From Acidobacteriota bacterium (GTDB taxonomy: Bacteria > Acidobacteriota > Thermoanaerobaculia > Multivoradales > JAGPDF01), in contig JAFNAE010000007.1 in assembly GCA_017860005.1 (NCBI GenBank), positions 1 to 39,118 on the forward strand: a DNA stretch of 39,118 bases, given 5' to 3'. Positions 20,507 through 29,736 of this stretch are shown in pieces (the stretch's first letter is position 1; the number at the start of each line of letters is the position of its first letter). Position numbers and translations under genes: made by a program. The notes beneath the pieces are model-generated. The model was given only the letters and a program-made list of their open reading frames with translations, was not told the origin of the DNA and made no database searches.

Positions 20507-20836
20507 TCAGCCGGTCTTGTCGCCGACGAGCAGGTTGTTGATCACGCTGCGCACGCCGTCCGTGGCGCGGGCCAGCTTCTCGGCCTCCCGCTTCTGACCG
20601 ACGTCGGAGACGCGCCCCGAGAGCGTGACGACGCCCTCGTTGGTGTCGACGTCGATGTTGTGCGCCGAGACCTCCGGGTCCGCCGTGAGCTTCGACTTCA
20701 CCCGCGCGGTGATCTCGGCGTCGCTGAGCTGTTCGCGGGCCGAGACCGTCGTGCTGCAGGCCGCCGTGCCGGCGGCGAGGCCCGTCGCGAGGAGCGCGGC
20801 GAGCGCCAGTGCCGACCATCTCTTGCTGGTCTTCAT
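20507..20836 (-). CDS. BON domain protein with N-terminal signal/possible lipoprotein peptide
   Basis: MKTSKRWSALALAALLATGLAAGTAACSTTVSAREQLSDAEITARVKSKLTADPEVSAHNIDVDTNEGVVTLSGRVSDVGQKREAEKLARATDGVRSVINNLLV; SD AAAGGAGG 6 nt upstream. Confidence 0.93.
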   Translation of the reverse strand: MKTSKRWSALALAALLATGLAAGTAACSTTVSAREQLSDAEITARVKSKLTADPEVSAHNIDVDTNEGVVTLSGRVSDVGQKREAEKLARATDGVRSVINNLLVGDKTG

Positions 20837-20970
20837 TCCGTGCCTCCTTTCGGCGCGCCCGGAGTCCGGCGCGGCGCGCAGGACCGGGTGCGTAGCAGAG
20901 CGCGTGCCAGATCGGGGCACGTCGATTGGAATGAACGGGATGGAGAGAGTTCGCCGCGCGCGAAACGCGC

Positions 20971-21870
20971 TCAGCGCAGGTAGATGCTCTCGAGCCGCTC
21001 GCGATGGCGCCGGAACAGCACACCGGCGAGGTGCGCGGCGGTGAACAACGCGTAGCCGGTGGCGGCGTGGAGCACCGCGACGCCCACGAGCGGGATCTCG
21101 CCCAGCACGCGCACCAGCAGGGCGGCGAATCCGAACAGGAGGGCGATCAGGCCGAGCACGACGGGACCGTCGGCGCGCGTCCCTCCGATCAGCGCCTCCA
21201 GGTGCAGGTCGAGGCGCGGCGCGAGCCAGCCGGAGCGGAAGGCGCCCACGGCGCCGAAGCCGAACATGGCGATGGCGTAACCGAGCGCCGCGCCCGCCGT
21301 CCACGCCAGGGTGCAGGTCGCGCGGTCGGCGACGAGGAAGTCCTCGACGTCGCAGGCCGCGAGGCGGCGGAAGAGGAGGGCCGGCAGCGCCGCGACGGCC
21401 ACCACCGCGAGCGCCTGGAGCCACTCGAGGGCGCGCGCCCCGACTTCGGAGAAGTCCGGCCAGTCCGGAAGCTCGTCGGCGCCCTCCGCGGTCGCGCGCA
21501 CGATCTCGAACAGGAAGCCGGGCAGGATCGCGGCCGCGAGCGCGACCGGCGCCAGCGCGAGCGGGAAGGGCAGCAACGCGCCCGCGGTGAGGAACAGGAC
21601 GTAGGCGGGGAGGGTGAGCGCGCCCCGCCCACGGAAGACGCAGCCGAGCGCCGCGGCGAGCGTGTACGGACGGTCGAGATGGCGCTCCCGCGCGCGGGCA
21701 CCGGGGGTGACCGTAGCGTCGGCGCCGATCGGCAGGGCGCGCTCCCGGCAGTGCCGGCAGAACCAGAGTCGATGCGACTCCTCGACGCAGTCCGCGCACA
21801 GCGCGCGCCGGCAGCTCTGACAGCGGAACTCGGCCGCGCGCTCGGGGTGCGCAGAACAGGGGCGGACCAC
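20971..21870 (-). CDS. B-box-like zinc-binding N-terminus fused to a multi-pass membrane domain
   Basis: GTG start at 21870: MVRPCSAHPERAAEFRCQSCRRALCADCVEESHRLWFCRHCRERALP followed by several hydrophobic segments. Confidence 0.75.
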   Translation of the reverse strand: MVRPCSAHPERAAEFRCQSCRRALCADCVEESHRLWFCRHCRERALPIGADATVTPGARARERHLDRPYTLAAALGCVFRGRGALTLPAYVLFLTAGALLPFPLALAPVALAAAILPGFLFEIVRATAEGADELPDWPDFSEVGARALEWLQALAVVAVAALPALLFRRLAACDVEDFLVADRATCTLAWTAGAALGYAIAMFGFGAVGAFRSGWLAPRLDLHLEALIGGTRADGPVVLGLIALLFGFAALLVRVLGEIPLVGVAVLHAATGYALFTAAHLAGVLFRRHRERLESIYLR

Positions 21871-21884
21871 CGCGCGCGCTCCGC

Positions 21885-24065
21885 TCAGTCGTTGCCGAGC
21901 AGGGGCAGGTAGGCCTTCTCGCAGTACTCGGCGACCATACGGTCGCTCGAGAAGCGCGGCGTGACCGTGGCGATGGCCTCCTTCATCATCGCGATCCAGC
22001 GCCGGGGCAGCCCCTTCTCGTCGCGCTCGTAGAAGGCCGGGACGATCTGCTCCTCGAGCAGATGGTAGAGAGCGAGGGCGTCCTCGCGGTCCTGCGCAGC
22101 CTCGTCGGAGCCGCCGTCGCGCCCCGCGATGACCCAGCCGTTGCTGCCGTCGAAACCCTCCGGCCACCAGCCGTCCGCGATCGAGCAGTTGAGGGCGCCG
22201 TTCATCGCCGCCTTCATGCCGGAGGTGCCGGAGGCCTCCATCGGCCGCCGCGGCGTGTTGAGCCAGACGTCCACGCCCTGGACCAGCATGCGCCCGACCC
22301 GGATGTCGTAGTCCTCGACGAAGAAGACGCGGCCCTTGAGGGTCTCGCTCTGGCTGAGCTGGAAGAGGTGCTGGATCAGCTCCTGGCCGGCCTTGTCGGC
22401 CGGGTGGGCCTTGCCGGCGAGCACGATCTGCACCGGGCGCTCGCGGTTGCCGACCAGGTGGCGCAGGCGCAGCAGGTCGGCGAAGAGCAGGCCGGCGCGC
22501 TTGTAGGTCGCGAACCGGCGCGCGAAGCCGATGGTCAGCACCTGCGGGTCGAACATCTTCTCGATGCCGCGCAGCTCGTCCGGGGAGAGCCCGTGACGCG
22601 CGAACTGGTCGCGCAGCCGCGCGCGCAGGAAGCGGGCGAGCCGGCGCTTCTGCTCGAGGTGCACCTCCCACAGGTCCTGGTCGGAGTTGTCGAGGATGGC
22701 GGCGCGCCCGATCTCGCTGGTGATCACCTGGGGCCAGCGCTCGCCGAACCAGCGCGCGAACAGCTCCTGCATCTCGACGCCGAGCCAGGTGGAGGGGTGC
22801 ACGCCGTTGGTGATCGCGTGCAGGCGCTCCTCCTCGGGGGCGTCGGACGGGATCAGGTGGTCCCACATCGGACGCGCGACTTCGGCGTTGAGCCGCGACA
22901 CGCCGTTGAGGCGCGCGCTGGTGCGTACCGCCAGCGCGGTCATGTTGAAGGGCTGGCCGGGCTCGCCGTGGTCGATCTGGCCGAGCCGCAGCCACTCCTC
23001 GAGGTCGACCGGCGTCGCCGCGCACCAGGGCGCGAAGTCGCGCCGCGCGAGCGCGGCGTCGAAGACCTCGTTGCCCGCGGGCACCGGAGTGTGGGTGGTG
23101 AACACCGAGCTGCGCCGGATCTCGGCGAGCGCGGCGGCGAAGCTCTCGCCGGCCGCGAGCCGGCGGCGGGCGCGCTCGAACTGGAGCAGTGCGGAGTGCC
23201 CCTCGTTCATGTGCCAGACCCGGGGCTCGATGCCGAGCGCGGCGAGCGCCCGTGCCCCCCCGATGCCGAGCACGAGCTCCTGCGCGATGCGCATCTCGCG
23301 ACCCGGCGTGTAGAGCGCCCAGGTGATCGGACGGTCGGCCGAGTCGTTCTGGGGGACGTCGGTGTCGAGCAGGACGAGCGGCACGCGCCCGATCTGCGCG
23401 ACCCAGACCTGGGCGTGGATCTCGCGGCCGGGCAGCGGCACGGCGACGAAGACCCCGCGGCCGGTCGGGCCCGCCGCCGGCCGGACCGGCAGGCGCGTGA
23501 AGTCGTAGTCGGGGTAGATGTGCTGCTGGCGGCCGTCGGCCGAGACGGTCTGGCGGAAGTAGCCGTGGCGGTAGAGCAGCCCGACCGCGACCAGCGGGAC
23601 GCCCAGGTCGCTCGCGCTCTTCAGGTGGTCGCCGGCCAGGACGCCCAGGCCGCCCGAGTAGATGGCGAGCGCCTGGTGGAGGCCGTACTCCATGCAGAAG
23701 TAGGCGATCGGACCCTGCACGCCCGGGTGCGTGCGCGCGAACCAGGCGTCGCCCGCCTCGGCGAGGTAGCGGTCGAGGGCCTGGATCACCCGGTGGTAGA
23801 GGGTGCGGAACGCATCGTCCTCGAGCTTCTCCTGCCAGTGTGGCCGGTCGACGTTGATGAGCAGCTGGACCGGGTTGCGGTAGAGCGACCAGCTGCGGCT
23901 GTCGACGGCCGAGAACAGCTCCCGCGCGCGCGGCGACCAGGTCCACCAGAGGTTGTAGGCGAGATCGTAGAGCCGCTCGACCTCGTCCGGGAGCTCGATG
24001 TCGGCGACGTGCAGGCGCGGCAGGTCGTTCCAGGGTCGTTCCGTCACGGCGGCGGAGTCTCTCAT
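21885..24065 (-). CDS. glgP: Alpha-glucan family phosphorylase (GT35) with N-terminal DUF3417
   Basis: DEVERLYDLAYNLWWTWSPRARELF, IAYFCMEYGLHQALAIYSGGLGVLAGDHLKSASDLGVPLVAVGLLYRHGYF, VWHMNEGHSALLQFE, TTHTPVPAGNE, NTPRRPMEASGTSGMKAAMNGALNCSIADGWWPEGF. Confidence 0.95.
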   Translation of the reverse strand: MRDSAAVTERPWNDLPRLHVADIELPDEVERLYDLAYNLWWTWSPRARELFSAVDSRSWSLYRNPVQLLINVDRPHWQEKLEDDAFRTLYHRVIQALDRYLAEAGDAWFARTHPGVQGPIAYFCMEYGLHQALAIYSGGLGVLAGDHLKSASDLGVPLVAVGLLYRHGYFRQTVSADGRQQHIYPDYDFTRLPVRPAAGPTGRGVFVAVPLPGREIHAQVWVAQIGRVPLVLLDTDVPQNDSADRPITWALYTPGREMRIAQELVLGIGGARALAALGIEPRVWHMNEGHSALLQFERARRRLAAGESFAAALAEIRRSSVFTTHTPVPAGNEVFDAALARRDFAPWCAATPVDLEEWLRLGQIDHGEPGQPFNMTALAVRTSARLNGVSRLNAEVARPMWDHLIPSDAPEEERLHAITNGVHPSTWLGVEMQELFARWFGERWPQVITSEIGRAAILDNSDQDLWEVHLEQKRRLARFLRARLRDQFARHGLSPDELRGIEKMFDPQVLTIGFARRFATYKRAGLLFADLLRLRHLVGNRERPVQIVLAGKAHPADKAGQELIQHLFQLSQSETLKGRVFFVEDYDIRVGRMLVQGVDVWLNTPRRPMEASGTSGMKAAMNGALNCSIADGWWPEGFDGSNGWVIAGRDGGSDEAAQDREDALALYHLLEEQIVPAFYERDEKGLPRRWIAMMKEAIATVTPRFSSDRMVAEYCEKAYLPLLGND

Positions 24066-26218
24066 TCCTCCGGAGGCAGCGACCACTCCGGCTCGAGGTC
24101 GGGGAAGGGCAGGTCGCCCTCGGTCCAGTCCGGCACCTGGCGCGTGCGCGGCCCGAGCGCGACCAGCTCGCGCAGACGCTCGACGTGCCCGCGGAAGCGC
24201 TTCTCGGCGTAGTCGCGCCCGGTGCCCATGGTGACCAGGAACGGCCAGTCCGAGGCGGCGGCGAGCAGCAGCTGGTTGAGGATCGCGCGCCGCCACTTGC
24301 GCGGCCCGCCGCGGCGCACCGCGGCGAAGGCCTCGCGCTCGCATTCCCGGAGCTCGCGCCAGAACCAATCGGTCTCGGGGTTGACCCAGACGCGGTGGTC
24401 GCCGCCCGCGCCCCACGACCCCTCGCCGAAGAAGGCGCGCCGCAGCGCCGGTCCGTGGTCGAGCTCGCGCGCGGGCGTGGTCGCCTCGACCGGCGTCGCC
24501 GGCGCGGCGAGCTCGAGCACGCGCTCGAGCCAGGCCGGGCCTTCGAACCACCAGTGGCCGAACAGCTCGGCATCGAACGGGGCGCAGACCAGGCCGCCGT
24601 CCATCCCGTCCAGGCTCGAGACGAGCGCGACGAAGTGCTCGGCCTGCTCGCGCGCCCGGCGCAGCGCGTCGTCGGGCCAGTAGACGAGCTTGTCGATCAG
24701 GTCGGCCTCGGGGCCGGTGACGCGCCAGAAGCGCAGGCCCGAGGGCCAGTGTCGCTTGTGGAAGTCGAGGAAGGCGCCGTCGCCCGGGTAGCCGCCCTGG
24801 CGCGACCAGACCTGCGCCGCGGTGCGCGCGTCGCGCAGGAAAGCGGCGACCCCGCTGCGCCGGATCAGGAACGGCCGCGGGTGCGGGCCCCCGGGCTCGA
24901 CCACCTCCTCGGGCGGCAGGTCCGAGAGGTAGGGGAAGGCCGGGTCGCCCGAGCGCAGGAGGTGGGCGTCGAGCACGGTCCAGTCCAGGCCCTGCTCGGC
25001 GAGCAGCTCCTCGTTGCCCGGGCGGTCCGGCTCGGAGGCCCCGGTCGCCGGGTGGCGCCATTCGCCGCCGGGGCGGTAGGCGCACTCCGGCAGCCAGCAG
25101 CCCCTGGGATCGACGCCGAAGCGCTCGCGGTGGCTCTCGCGGCCGACGCGCAGGGCGAGGCGCGCGAGCTTCGACGTGTGCGCCAGCGGCAGGTAGACGT
25201 GGGTGGCGGCCGAGGTCGAGAGCTCGATCGCGCCGCGCGCCGAGAGATCGTCGAGGGCGCGGATCAGGTCCTTGTCGAAGCCCTCCCAGAGCGCGCGCAG
25301 GCGCTCGAACTCGCCGTGCCACCAGAGCGCGAGCGGGTGGCGCCGGCGCGCCTCCCAGGCTGCGGCGGTGCGCTCGGCCAGGTAGCGGTCGACGATGCCC
25401 GGGGTGCGGGCATCGGCGAACATGGCGGCCAGGATGGGTGTCACCGAGAGCGTCACGAAGTCCCGCCGCCCGCGCTCGGCCAGGCGCCGGAAGGCGTCGA
25501 GCAGGGGCAGGTAGCAGTGGACCACCGCCTCCGCCAGCCAGTCCTCGCCGTGCGGCCAGGTGCCGTGGCCGATCACCCACGGCAGGTGGGCGTGGAGGAC
25601 GAAGGCGAGCCGGCGCGGCGCGCCCGGGCGGCCCGGCTCGCGCAGGGGCGCGGGGACGACCGGCGGCTCGAGCGGCGGCCGCTGCTCGAACTCGAGCACG
25701 ATCTCGTCGCGCGAGAAGCCCTGCCCGCCGCCCTCGCCCCCCGCCGCCGCCGCCGCCGGCGCCTCGCCGGCGGCGGCCTGCGCCGGCTCCGGCTCGTCCG
25801 GCGCGCGCGGGGCCTCGGTGGGGGGCGCGTCGTTGGAAAGGCGTTCTGTTCGAGGCAGGGGCTGGCGGGGCACCCGTAGGTCGGGCGGCGCGCCGGTGGC
25901 GGGCGAATCCTCGGAAAGACGTTCTGTTGAAGGAAGGGGAGCGCGGGGCGGTGCCGGCGAGGCCGCGGCGTCGGTGGCGGTGGCCGCGTCGGTGGGTGTC
26001 GCTCCCGCGCGGCGCACCTTTCTCGGCGCGCGTGGCTTCGCTTCGGCGCTTCCGGGGCGCTTCGCGCCTCGCTTCGCCGCGGGCGCTCCGGCCGCCGCCC
26101 CCTTCTCTGGAGCCTTTCTCGATCTCGCGGCCGATTTTTCGGCTGCCGGCACGGAGTCCTTGGCGGGTGTCGTCGCCTTGCGGCGGCGCGGGCGGGGCGG
26201 CTCCTTGGTGTCGGTCAC
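24062..26218 (-). CDS. GH57 family glycoside hydrolase (1,4-alpha-glucan branching enzyme-like) with long disordered N-terminal tail
   Basis: LAFVLHAHLPWVIGHGTWPHGEDWLAEA, GCWLPECAYRPG, FDAELFGHWWFEGPAWLE; GTG start; 4-nt overlap with glgP. Confidence 0.9.
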   Translation of the reverse strand: MTDTKEPPRPRRRKATTPAKDSVPAAEKSAARSRKAPEKGAAAGAPAAKRGAKRPGSAEAKPRAPRKVRRAGATPTDAATATDAAASPAPPRAPLPSTERLSEDSPATGAPPDLRVPRQPLPRTERLSNDAPPTEAPRAPDEPEPAQAAAGEAPAAAAAGGEGGGQGFSRDEIVLEFEQRPPLEPPVVPAPLREPGRPGAPRRLAFVLHAHLPWVIGHGTWPHGEDWLAEAVVHCYLPLLDAFRRLAERGRRDFVTLSVTPILAAMFADARTPGIVDRYLAERTAAAWEARRRHPLALWWHGEFERLRALWEGFDKDLIRALDDLSARGAIELSTSAATHVYLPLAHTSKLARLALRVGRESHRERFGVDPRGCWLPECAYRPGGEWRHPATGASEPDRPGNEELLAEQGLDWTVLDAHLLRSGDPAFPYLSDLPPEEVVEPGGPHPRPFLIRRSGVAAFLRDARTAAQVWSRQGGYPGDGAFLDFHKRHWPSGLRFWRVTGPEADLIDKLVYWPDDALRRAREQAEHFVALVSSLDGMDGGLVCAPFDAELFGHWWFEGPAWLERVLELAAPATPVEATTPARELDHGPALRRAFFGEGSWGAGGDHRVWVNPETDWFWRELRECEREAFAAVRRGGPRKWRRAILNQLLLAAASDWPFLVTMGTGRDYAEKRFRGHVERLRELVALGPRTRQVPDWTEGDLPFPDLEPEWSLPPEE

Positions 26219-26221
26219 GTC

Positions 26222-26253
26222 GTCAGGTCTTCAGGTCTTCGGGTCGTCAGGTC
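26222..26253. repeat. Four tandem degenerate octamers (GTCAGGTC TTCAGGTC TTCGGGTC GTCAGGTC)
   Basis: Read directly; spans the GH57 start/DHH stop boundary. Confidence 0.85.
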
Positions 26254-27341
26254 GATTCGGCGGCCGGCTCGACCGGCTCGGCGACGCCGCCGGCTCCGAC
26301 CGGCGCCAGGACGAGGGGTTGCAGCCGCTCGGGGTTCTTCTTGAGGGCCGCCGCGAAGCGCTGGGCGAGGAAGCGCTCCAGCGCGCGTCCGCCGTCGCTC
26401 GCGGTGCGCGGAATCTCGACGAATCCGCCCGCCATCGTGCCGTGGCCGCCGCCCTTGCCGCGCTGGCCGATCAGCCGGCGCATCAGGTTGCCGGCGTCGG
26501 CGCGCGGGTTCGAGGTGCGGATCGAGAGGTAGACGCGGTCGCCGTGCACGCCCGTGCACATCGACCAGGTGCGGCCCTCCATGCGCAGCAGCAGGTCGGC
26601 GATCTCGGGCACGATGTCGGGCTGGTCGACGCGGCCGAGGCTGGAGATCACCAGGTTGGAGACGCCGGCCAGACCCTCGAGGGCGCGGTGGAGGTTGTGG
26701 AAGTAGTTGAGGGGGAGTGGCGCGGTCTGGATGCGCGCCAGCGTGCGCCGGTCGACCCGCGGCAGCAGCCGGTCGTACGCGGCGTGATCCGGACCCGCCG
26801 CCTCGCGTCCGAAGTCCTGGGTCTCCGAACGGATGGCGTAGACCAGGCCGGTGGCGAGCGGGCGCGTGATGTGCAGCCCGGCTTCCTCCAGGTACTCGAA
26901 GAGGATCGTCGCGGTGGCGCCGTACTCCGGGCGCACGTCGAAGAAGCGGGAGCGCTGGGTCGCCTTGCGCATCGGATGGTGGTCGAAGACCAGGTCTGGC
27001 ACGACTTCGCTCGGCAGCTGCGAGTTGCCGGTCCAGGGCTGGCAGTCGACCAGCACGAAGCGCTGGTAGTCGCGTCGCTTGAGGTGCCGCAGGTGGGAGA
27101 GCTTGAGCTTGAGGGCGCGCACCATCTCGCGGTTCTCGGCGCGGCCGATCATGCCGCCGTAGGCGATCGTCACCCGGCGGTGGAACCTCCGGCGCAGGAT
27201 CAGCCCCAGGGCCGCGGTCGATGCGAGGGCGTCGGGATCCGGGTTGTCGTGGGTGAGCAGCAGCCACCTGTCCCGATGCGGCGTGCTCTCGACCTGGGCG
27301 GCGAGAGCGGCGAGTCGCGCCCTCGTCAGATCGCTCGGCAT
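26247..27341 (-). CDS. DHH family phosphoesterase (NrnA-like)
   Basis: LLTHDNPDPDALASTAALGLIL, FVLVDCQPW, LVFDHHPM, GKGGGHGTMAGGFVEI. Confidence 0.9.
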   Translation of the reverse strand: MPSDLTRARLAALAAQVESTPHRDRWLLLTHDNPDPDALASTAALGLILRRRFHRRVTIAYGGMIGRAENREMVRALKLKLSHLRHLKRRDYQRFVLVDCQPWTGNSQLPSEVVPDLVFDHHPMRKATQRSRFFDVRPEYGATATILFEYLEEAGLHITRPLATGLVYAIRSETQDFGREAAGPDHAAYDRLLPRVDRRTLARIQTAPLPLNYFHNLHRALEGLAGVSNLVISSLGRVDQPDIVPEIADLLLRMEGRTWSMCTGVHGDRVYLSIRTSNPRADAGNLMRRLIGQRGKGGGHGTMAGGFVEIPRTASDGGRALERFLAQRFAAALKKNPERLQPLVLAPVGAGGVAEPVEPAAEST

Positions 27342-27424
27342 GGCGCCGTGGATCCTAGCATCGCGGTTCCGCCGGAGACGCCGTCTGCTAGACTGACACC
27401 TCGCGGTCGCTAGGGAACTTCGTC

Positions 27425-28645
27425 GTGCAGCGCGTGCTCTTCGTATCTCCCGGCTATCCCAGCGAGATGCCCCGTTTCGTGCGCGGCCTCGCCGAGATCG
27501 GCGCCGAGGTGCTCGGCGTCGGGGATCAGCCTCCGGCCCTGCTCGCCGAGGACGTCAGGCGGTCGCTCTCCGGCTACCTGCGGGTGCGCTCGCTGTGGGA
27601 GGAGGAGGCCGTCGTGCGCGCGGTCGCCACCTGGCTGGGCGACCGGTCCGTCGACCGCGTCGAGTGCCTCTGGGAGCCGGCGATGATCCTCGCCGCGCAG
27701 ATCCGCGAGGCGGTGGGCGCCCCCGGGCTCTCGGTCGAGCGCACGATCCCGTTCCGCAACAAGGAGCGCATGAAGCAGGCGCTCGACGCCGCGGGCATCC
27801 GCACGCCGCGGCACGCCGCCGCGCGCGGCGCGGCCGAGGTGCGCGAGGCGGCGGAGCGCATCGGGTTCCCGATCATCGTCAAGCCGATCGCCGGCGCGGG
27901 CTCCGCCGACACCTACCGGGTCGAGTCGATGCGCGAGCTCGAGACCGTGGAGCCCCGGGTCGAGCACCTCGACGAGGTGTCGGTGGAGGAGTTCGTCGAC
28001 GGCGAGGAGTACACCTTCGACACCATCGCGGTGGCGGGCGTGCCGGTCTTCCACAACGTCGCCTGGTACCGCCCGCGTCCTCTGGTCGCGCGCTCCAACG
28101 AGTGGATCAGCCCGCAGGTGGTCGCGCTGCGCGACCCCGACCAGGCCTGCCTCGCGGGCGGCGTCGCGATGGGGCGCGCGGTGCTCGCCGCACTCGGGTT
28201 CGAGAGCGGCTTCACGCACATGGAGTGGTACCTGAAGGCCGACGGCGAGGTGGTGTTCGGCGAGATCGGCGGCCGCCCGCCGGGGGCGCACCAGGTCGAC
28301 CAGATGAACTTCTCGTGCGACATCGACGTGTTCCGCGGCTGGGCGGAGGCGGTCTGCTTCGGGCGCTTCACGCACGAGGTGCACCGGCTGTTCAACGTCG
28401 CCAACGTCTACAAGCGCGCGCAGGGCCAGGGCTCGATCGAGCGGGTCGAGGGCCTCGAGCGGTTCCGCCAGCGGCACCGCGACGCGCTGGTGTGGGAGAA
28501 CCTGCTGCCGGTCGGCGCGCGCCGGCGCAACTGGCGCCAGACCCTGGTCTCCGACGGGTTCGTGGTGGTCCGTCACCCGGACCTCGAGGCGACGCTCGCC
28601 ATCGCGGACGAGTTCGGCAGCGAGGTCCGGCTCTTCGCCAATTGA
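27425..28645 (+). CDS. ATP-grasp domain protein 1
   Basis: GTG start; PFRNKERMKQALDAAGIRTPRH, FPIIVKPIAGAGSADTYRV, EVSVEEFVDGEEYTFDTI, HMEWYLKADGEVVFGEIGGRPPGAHQ. Confidence 0.9.
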   Translation: MQRVLFVSPGYPSEMPRFVRGLAEIGAEVLGVGDQPPALLAEDVRRSLSGYLRVRSLWEEEAVVRAVATWLGDRSVDRVECLWEPAMILAAQIREAVGAPGLSVERTIPFRNKERMKQALDAAGIRTPRHAAARGAAEVREAAERIGFPIIVKPIAGAGSADTYRVESMRELETVEPRVEHLDEVSVEEFVDGEEYTFDTIAVAGVPVFHNVAWYRPRPLVARSNEWISPQVVALRDPDQACLAGGVAMGRAVLAALGFESGFTHMEWYLKADGEVVFGEIGGRPPGAHQVDQMNFSCDIDVFRGWAEAVCFGRFTHEVHRLFNVANVYKRAQGQGSIERVEGLERFRQRHRDALVWENLLPVGARRRNWRQTLVSDGFVVVRHPDLEATLAIADEFGSEVRLFAN

Positions 28646-28651
28646 ATCGAG

Positions 28652-29736
28652 ATGCCCGCGGTCGTCTTCGTCGCCCCGTTCTTCCTCGACACCACGCTGC
28701 GCTTCGTGGACGGAGTCGCCTCGCTGCCCGGGGTGCGCCTGGGCCTGATCAGCCAGGATCCCCTCGAGCGACTGCCGGCTCGCCTCCGGCAGCGCCTCGC
28801 GGCCCACCGCCGGGTCGCCGACGGGCTCGATCCGCAGCAGATCGCGGATGCGGTGCGCGCGCTCGCCGTCGAGATCGGCGCGCCCGAACGCCTGCTGGGC
28901 GCGCTCGAGCAGCTCCAGGTACCGGCGAAGCCGCGGCGCTCGACTTCGCTTCGAGCGTCGGCTTCCCGCTGGTGGTCAAGCCGGCGGCCGGCGCCGGCGC
29001 CAAGGGCACCTACCGGGTCACCGGCGGCACCGAGCTGCGCGAGGCGCTCGCCGCCAGCCGGCCCGCGCCCGAGCGGCCCGCCGTGGTCGAGGAGTTCGTC
29101 ACCGGCGAGGAGTTCTCCTTCGACGCGGTCTCGATCCGCGGTCGCCTGGTCTGGCACTCGCTCTCGCACTATCTCCCGGCGCCGCTCCACGTCGTGGATC
29201 ATCCCTGGATCCAGTGGTGCGTGCTGATTCCACGCGAGATCGACCATCCCCGCTACGACGACGTGCGCGCGATCGCGGCGCGCGCCCTGACCGCGCTCGG
29301 CATGGACACCGGCTTGTCGCACATGGAGTGGTTCCGCCGGCGGGACGGCGGCGTGCTCGTCTCGGAGGTCGGCGCGCGGCCGCCCGGCGCGCAGATCACC
29401 TCCCTCATCTCCTGGGCGCACGACGTGGATTTCTACCGGGCCTGGGCCCGGCTGGTGGTGCTCGACCAGTTCGAGCCGCCGCAACGCCGGTTCGCGGCCG
29501 GGTGCGCCTACCTGCGGGGCCAGGGCCGGGGCCGGGTGCGCGCGGTGGTCGGCCTCGACCGCGTGCTCGCGCGGCTCGGGCCGATCGTGGTCGAGAGCCG
29601 GTTGCCGGCGATCGGCGCCACGCCGTCCTCGAGCTACGAGGGGGACGGTTTCGTGATCGTCCGCCATCCCGAGACGGCGGTGGTGGAGCGTGCCCTGAGA
29701 TCGTTGATCAGCGAGGTCCGGGTGGAGCTGGGATGA
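28652..29736 (+). pseudogene. ATP-grasp domain protein 2, apparently interrupted (about 47-50 codons missing plus change of frame near 28915-28945)
   Basis: Frame 1 from the ATG at 28652: MPAVVFVAPFFLDTTLRFVDGVASLPGVRLGLISQDP...RLLGALEQLQVP; continues in another frame as ALDFASSVGFPLVVKPAAGAGAKGTYRVTGG...VVEEFVTGEEFSFDAV...HMEWFRRRDGGVLVSEVGARPPGAQ...ISEVRVELG*. May be an assembly error. Confidence 0.7.

Noticed and set aside
20971-24573. 1200-aa minus-strand ORF, and other very long overlapping ORFs (17168-20458 upstream part, 17453-20419, 9911-12346, 7268-9901, 3363-5153)
   Set aside because: High GC depletes stop codons, giving long spurious frames antisense or shifted to genes with clear family motifs; translations are Arg/Ala/Gly/Pro-rich without recognisable domains. 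Only the portions matching the real genes were kept.
21885-27341. Complete glycogen biosynthesis cluster
   Set aside because: No glgA or glgC in the window; only GH57 and phosphorylase can be supported.
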